Shown in pieces: positions 62,108 to 64,000 of a DNA stretch of 64,000 bases (within the stretch, counting starts at the first letter, position 1; the number at the start of each line of letters is the position of its first letter). Origin of the DNA: Bdellovibrio sp. Lineage in GTDB: Bacteria; Bdellovibrionota; Bacteriovoracia; Bacteriovoracales; Bacteriovoracaceae. Location: contig JACPIU010000011.1 of assembly GCA_016187935.1 (NCBI GenBank), forward strand, positions 62,001-126,000, written 5' to 3'. The position numbers were made by a program, and so were the translations under genes. The notes beneath the pieces are model-generated. The model ran no database searches. It saw only the letters and a program-made list of their open reading frames with translations, and had not been told where the DNA came from.

Positions 62108-62122
62108 ATTGCGTCAAGCAAT
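62108..62122. promoter_or_regulatory. Candidate operator between pentapeptide gene and regulator
   Basis: ATTGC-GTCAA-GCAAT, perfect 5-bp arms, overlapping TTGAC-N7-GTCAA (62101-62117). Two TTTTTGCAT direct repeats follow. Position in the 118-bp divergent gap suits a regulator site; no experimental support. Confidence 0.4.
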
Positions 62123-62177
62123 ATTTTTGCATCAAGTTATTTTTTTGCATTCCGATGAGTAATTGCAGGAGGTTAGT

Positions 62178-62879
62178 ATGGCCGAATTTAACAAAGATAA
62201 GGTCGAGATGTTTCTGGGTGTAGTGAGAAAGTACATGCAAATGCGTGGCGTGGGCTCCCAGAAGGATTTGGCATCACTAACAGATATCGGGATCTCCACC
62301 ATGAGTCGCTTTCTCAATCAGAAGACGACAGACTTAAATGCCCAATTGATTGCCAAGATCACCGCCTGCCTCAACATCCCTCTGCATGAAATGATCGACT
62401 TTGTAGATGAAAATTTTGCGGATAAGTTTATCCGGCTGGTGAAGTTCTATAAAGATGAGGAGACAAATAAAGGAGCACTCACGAAAGAGCAAACCACCAG
62501 TTCGCCATCGCTCTCACCGTCCACACAAACTCAACCTCCGGCCAGCGCTTATGAAAAAGATCGTCGCGCGGGAGAAGAAATGATGAATGCCCTCTATGAA
62601 ACCTTGACTCCCGCGGGAGAGCGGGAAGAGGGGACAGCACAGCAAGAGGCCAATGCTTATGTAAAGGTCACTGCTTCAGGTCGGCGTATTCATATTCCCT
62701 TCGGGACAGAGAAAGATCCTAGCGAGCTAAGCATTCGCGATAAGTTGGCCCAGCTAACTCCAAGACAGAAGGCCTACATGGCAGATTTTCTCAATTTAGA
62801 TTTGGAAGGCCGTGACCTGATGGTGGATCTCGGCGGGTCTATCTTTCGCTACTTCCGTCAAAAAGGAATGAATTTTTAA
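62178..62879 (+). CDS. XRE-type helix-turn-helix regulator
   Basis: 233 residues from ATG 62178, with AGGAGG 7 bp before. HTH in the first 70 residues: GSQKDLASLTDIGISTMSRF then LNAQLIAKITACLNI. A disordered Ser/Thr/Gln-rich linker (about 95-125) leads to a C-terminal domain of unknown fold (RIHIPFGTEKDPSELSI and LTPRQKAYMADFLNLD). Likely controls its own gene and the divergent pentapeptide gene. Convergent with copA, 5 bp apart. Confidence 0.75.
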   Translation: MAEFNKDKVEMFLGVVRKYMQMRGVGSQKDLASLTDIGISTMSRFLNQKTTDLNAQLIAKITACLNIPLHEMIDFVDENFADKFIRLVKFYKDEETNKGALTKEQTTSSPSLSPSTQTQPPASAYEKDRRAGEEMMNALYETLTPAGEREEGTAQQEANAYVKVTASGRRIHIPFGTEKDPSELSIRDKLAQLTPRQKAYMADFLNLDLEGRDLMVDLGGSIFRYFRQKGMNF

Positions 62880-62884
62880 TTTTA

Positions 62885-64000
62885 TTATATCTTGATGTTT
62901 TTTAGTCTCAGGGCATTTCCGATGACTGTGACGGAACTAAAACTCATTGCCGCTGCGGCGATAATGGGATTGAGCAAAATACCCAAGGTGGGATAGAGGA
63001 CTCCGGCAGCTATTGGGACGCCGAGAACGTTATAAAAGAAAGCGAAAAATAGATTTTGCTTAATATTATTCATTGTCGCGCGTGAAATGGCCCGTGCCTG
63101 GGCAATACCGAGAAGGTCGCCCTTAACCAGAGTAACGCTGGCACTTTCCATGGCCACATCTGTCCCTGTTCCCATCGCAATACCGACATGGGCCTTGGCG
63201 AGGGCCGGGGCATCGTTGATGCCATCACCGGCCATAGCGATAATCGCCCCCTGCTTTTGAAAACGATTGATAACTTCAACTTTGTCTTGGGGAAGAACCT
63301 CTGCAATCACCTCATCTATTCCTATTTTTTTGGCAACGATATCGGCGGTAGTTTTATTATCCCCCGTCAACATAATGATTTTTATGCCTTCAGCATGGAG
63401 CTTATGAATGGCATCGGGAGTACTTTGTTTAATCGGGTCAGCAACTCCGATGAGCCCGGCAAAAATATTATCTACGGCGGCAAACATTACGGTTTGTCCT
63501 TCCTTTCTCAATTCGTCTGTCATCGTCAGGAAATTCTGATATTTTACCCCTAACTCATCCATGAAAGTCTGATTACCAAAAGCAATCATTTTTCCCTCAA
63601 CTATGCCTTTGACTCCTTTCCCTGCAAGAGATTCAAAATTGGTGACTTCTTTGAAGGCCATTTTTCTCTCTGTGATTCCGTTGATAATGGCCTGGGCCAG
63701 CGGGTGTTCGCTTCCCTTTTCCAGACTTCCAATAGAGGAAAGAAGCTCTTCTGTTGAAATTGGATCAGAAGGACGGATACTGATGAGTCTTGGTTTTCCC
63801 TCTGTTAGCGTGCCGGTTTTATCAACCAGCAGCGTATTAACTTTTCTCATGACTTCGATAGACGCCGCATCTCTAAAGAGGATTCCTTGCAGGGCGGCCC
63901 TGCCGGTTGCCACCATAATAGACATGGGAGTTGCTAAACCTAGAGCGCAGGGGCAAGCGATGATCAGAACTGAGACGGCGTTGATAATGGCAAAAGTGAA
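62885..64000 (-). CDS. copA: Copper-type P1B ATPase (CopA-like), 5' part outside the window
   Basis: The frame is open to the right edge, giving 371 residues of the C-terminal part. The metal-site motif [11 protein letters not shown] (residues ~15-25 of this part) is followed by phosphorylation motif DKTGTLTEG, then GSEHPLAQ (nucleotide-binding HP pair), [10 protein letters not shown] and [12 protein letters not shown], and the last two helices with NxxxxxxYN (NLFFAFFYN) and [16 protein letters not shown], typical of Cu+ exporters. It pumps Cu+ out of the cytoplasm. The N-terminal metal-binding domain(s) are not visible. Confidence 0.93.
   Translation of the reverse strand, partial: FTFAIINAVSVLIIACPCALGLATPMSIMVATGRAALQGILFRDAASIEVMRKVNTLLVDKTGTLTEGKPRLISIRPSDPISTEELLSSIGSLEKGSEHPLAQAIINGITERKMAFKEVTNFESLAGKGVKGIVEGKMIAFGNQTFMDELGVKYQNFLTMTDELRKEGQTVMFAAVDNIFAGLIGVADPIKQSTPDAIHKLHAEGIKIIMLTGDNKTTADIVAKKIGIDEVIAEVLPQDKVEVINRFQKQGAIIAMAGDGINDAPALAKAHVGIAMGTGTDVAMESASVTLVKGDLLGIAQARAISRATMNNIKQNLFFAFFYNVLGVPIAAGVLYPTLGILLNPIIAAAAMSFSSVTVIGNALRLKNIKI

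Noticed and set aside
1-64000. tRNA, rRNA or CRISPR arrays
   Set aside because: No T-loop consensus with cloverleaf, no rRNA stretches and no regularly spaced repeats with spacers noticed by eye; a covariance search (tRNAscan, Infernal) would be decisive.

Overview
The window is a gene-dense stretch of a Gram-negative chromosome. Outer-membrane markers are LolA, an Mla-type lipid transport operon, many lipobox proteins and several predicted beta-barrels. There are no rRNA, tRNA, CRISPR or prophage genes that I can recognise. The mix of genes suggests a delta-proteobacterium-grade or Bdellovibrionota-like bacterium: a membrane-anchored FtsY, ribonuclease Y, system II cytochrome c maturation, a fused branched-chain 2-oxoacid dehydrogenase E1, many TPR lipoproteins and secreted phospholipases. 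That assignment is inference from gene content only.

Layout. 0-8.4 kb: the end of a GH15 glycosidase, small membrane proteins, a K+/H+ antiporter, a YciH/SUI1 factor, and a reverse-strand mlaE-mlaF-mlaD-lipoprotein operon whose ATPase has unusual catalytic loops. A dispersed REP-like palindromic repeat lies near 4.1 kb and in three copies at 8.45-8.60 kb. 8.7-24.7 kb: housekeeping genes (smc, lolA, a soluble-type lytic transglycosylase, rimO, epmA, ftsY, zapA, 5-formyl-THF cyclo-ligase) and a 1340-residue surface lipoprotein. 24.7-40.3 kb: rny, a short-chain dehydrogenase, dus, a CNNM/CorC protein, an lspA fused to a HAMP-like tail, a ferredoxin, leucine dehydrogenase, an outer-membrane barrel, TerC, and a fused 2-oxoisovalerate dehydrogenase E1. 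Leucine dehydrogenase and E1 are consecutive steps of branched-chain amino acid breakdown. 40.5-42.9 kb: a convergent pair of exported phosphodiesterases (a PLD-family enzyme and a sphingomyelinase-like EEP enzyme).

43.1-56.4 kb is the most unusual region: a multiheme cytochrome island. It holds ResB and CcsA (system II haem attachment), a tight operon of an 11-haem-motif cytochrome, a beta-barrel, a 7-haem cytochrome and a di-haem lipoprotein, then an exported 11-motif cytochrome, an OB-fold-like lipoprotein, a MITE-like inverted repeat, an exported protein of seven ~50-residue repeats, a 13-motif lipoprotein cytochrome, a TlpA/ResA thioredoxin, and a frameshifted tri-haem gene. Together they look like a porin-cytochrome electron conduit across the outer membrane plus its maturation machinery. 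In three of the large cytochromes the last haem motif is CX3CH instead of CXXCH.

56.4-64 kb: a reduced ComEC-like protein, nadC-nadB, a RelE-type toxin / XRE antitoxin operon with a symmetric operator and a short antitoxin-like tail ORF, a pentapeptide-repeat protein divergent from an XRE-type regulator, and the C-terminal half of a CopA-like P-type ATPase cut by the right edge. Convergent genes throughout are packed so tightly that several share stop-codon bases.
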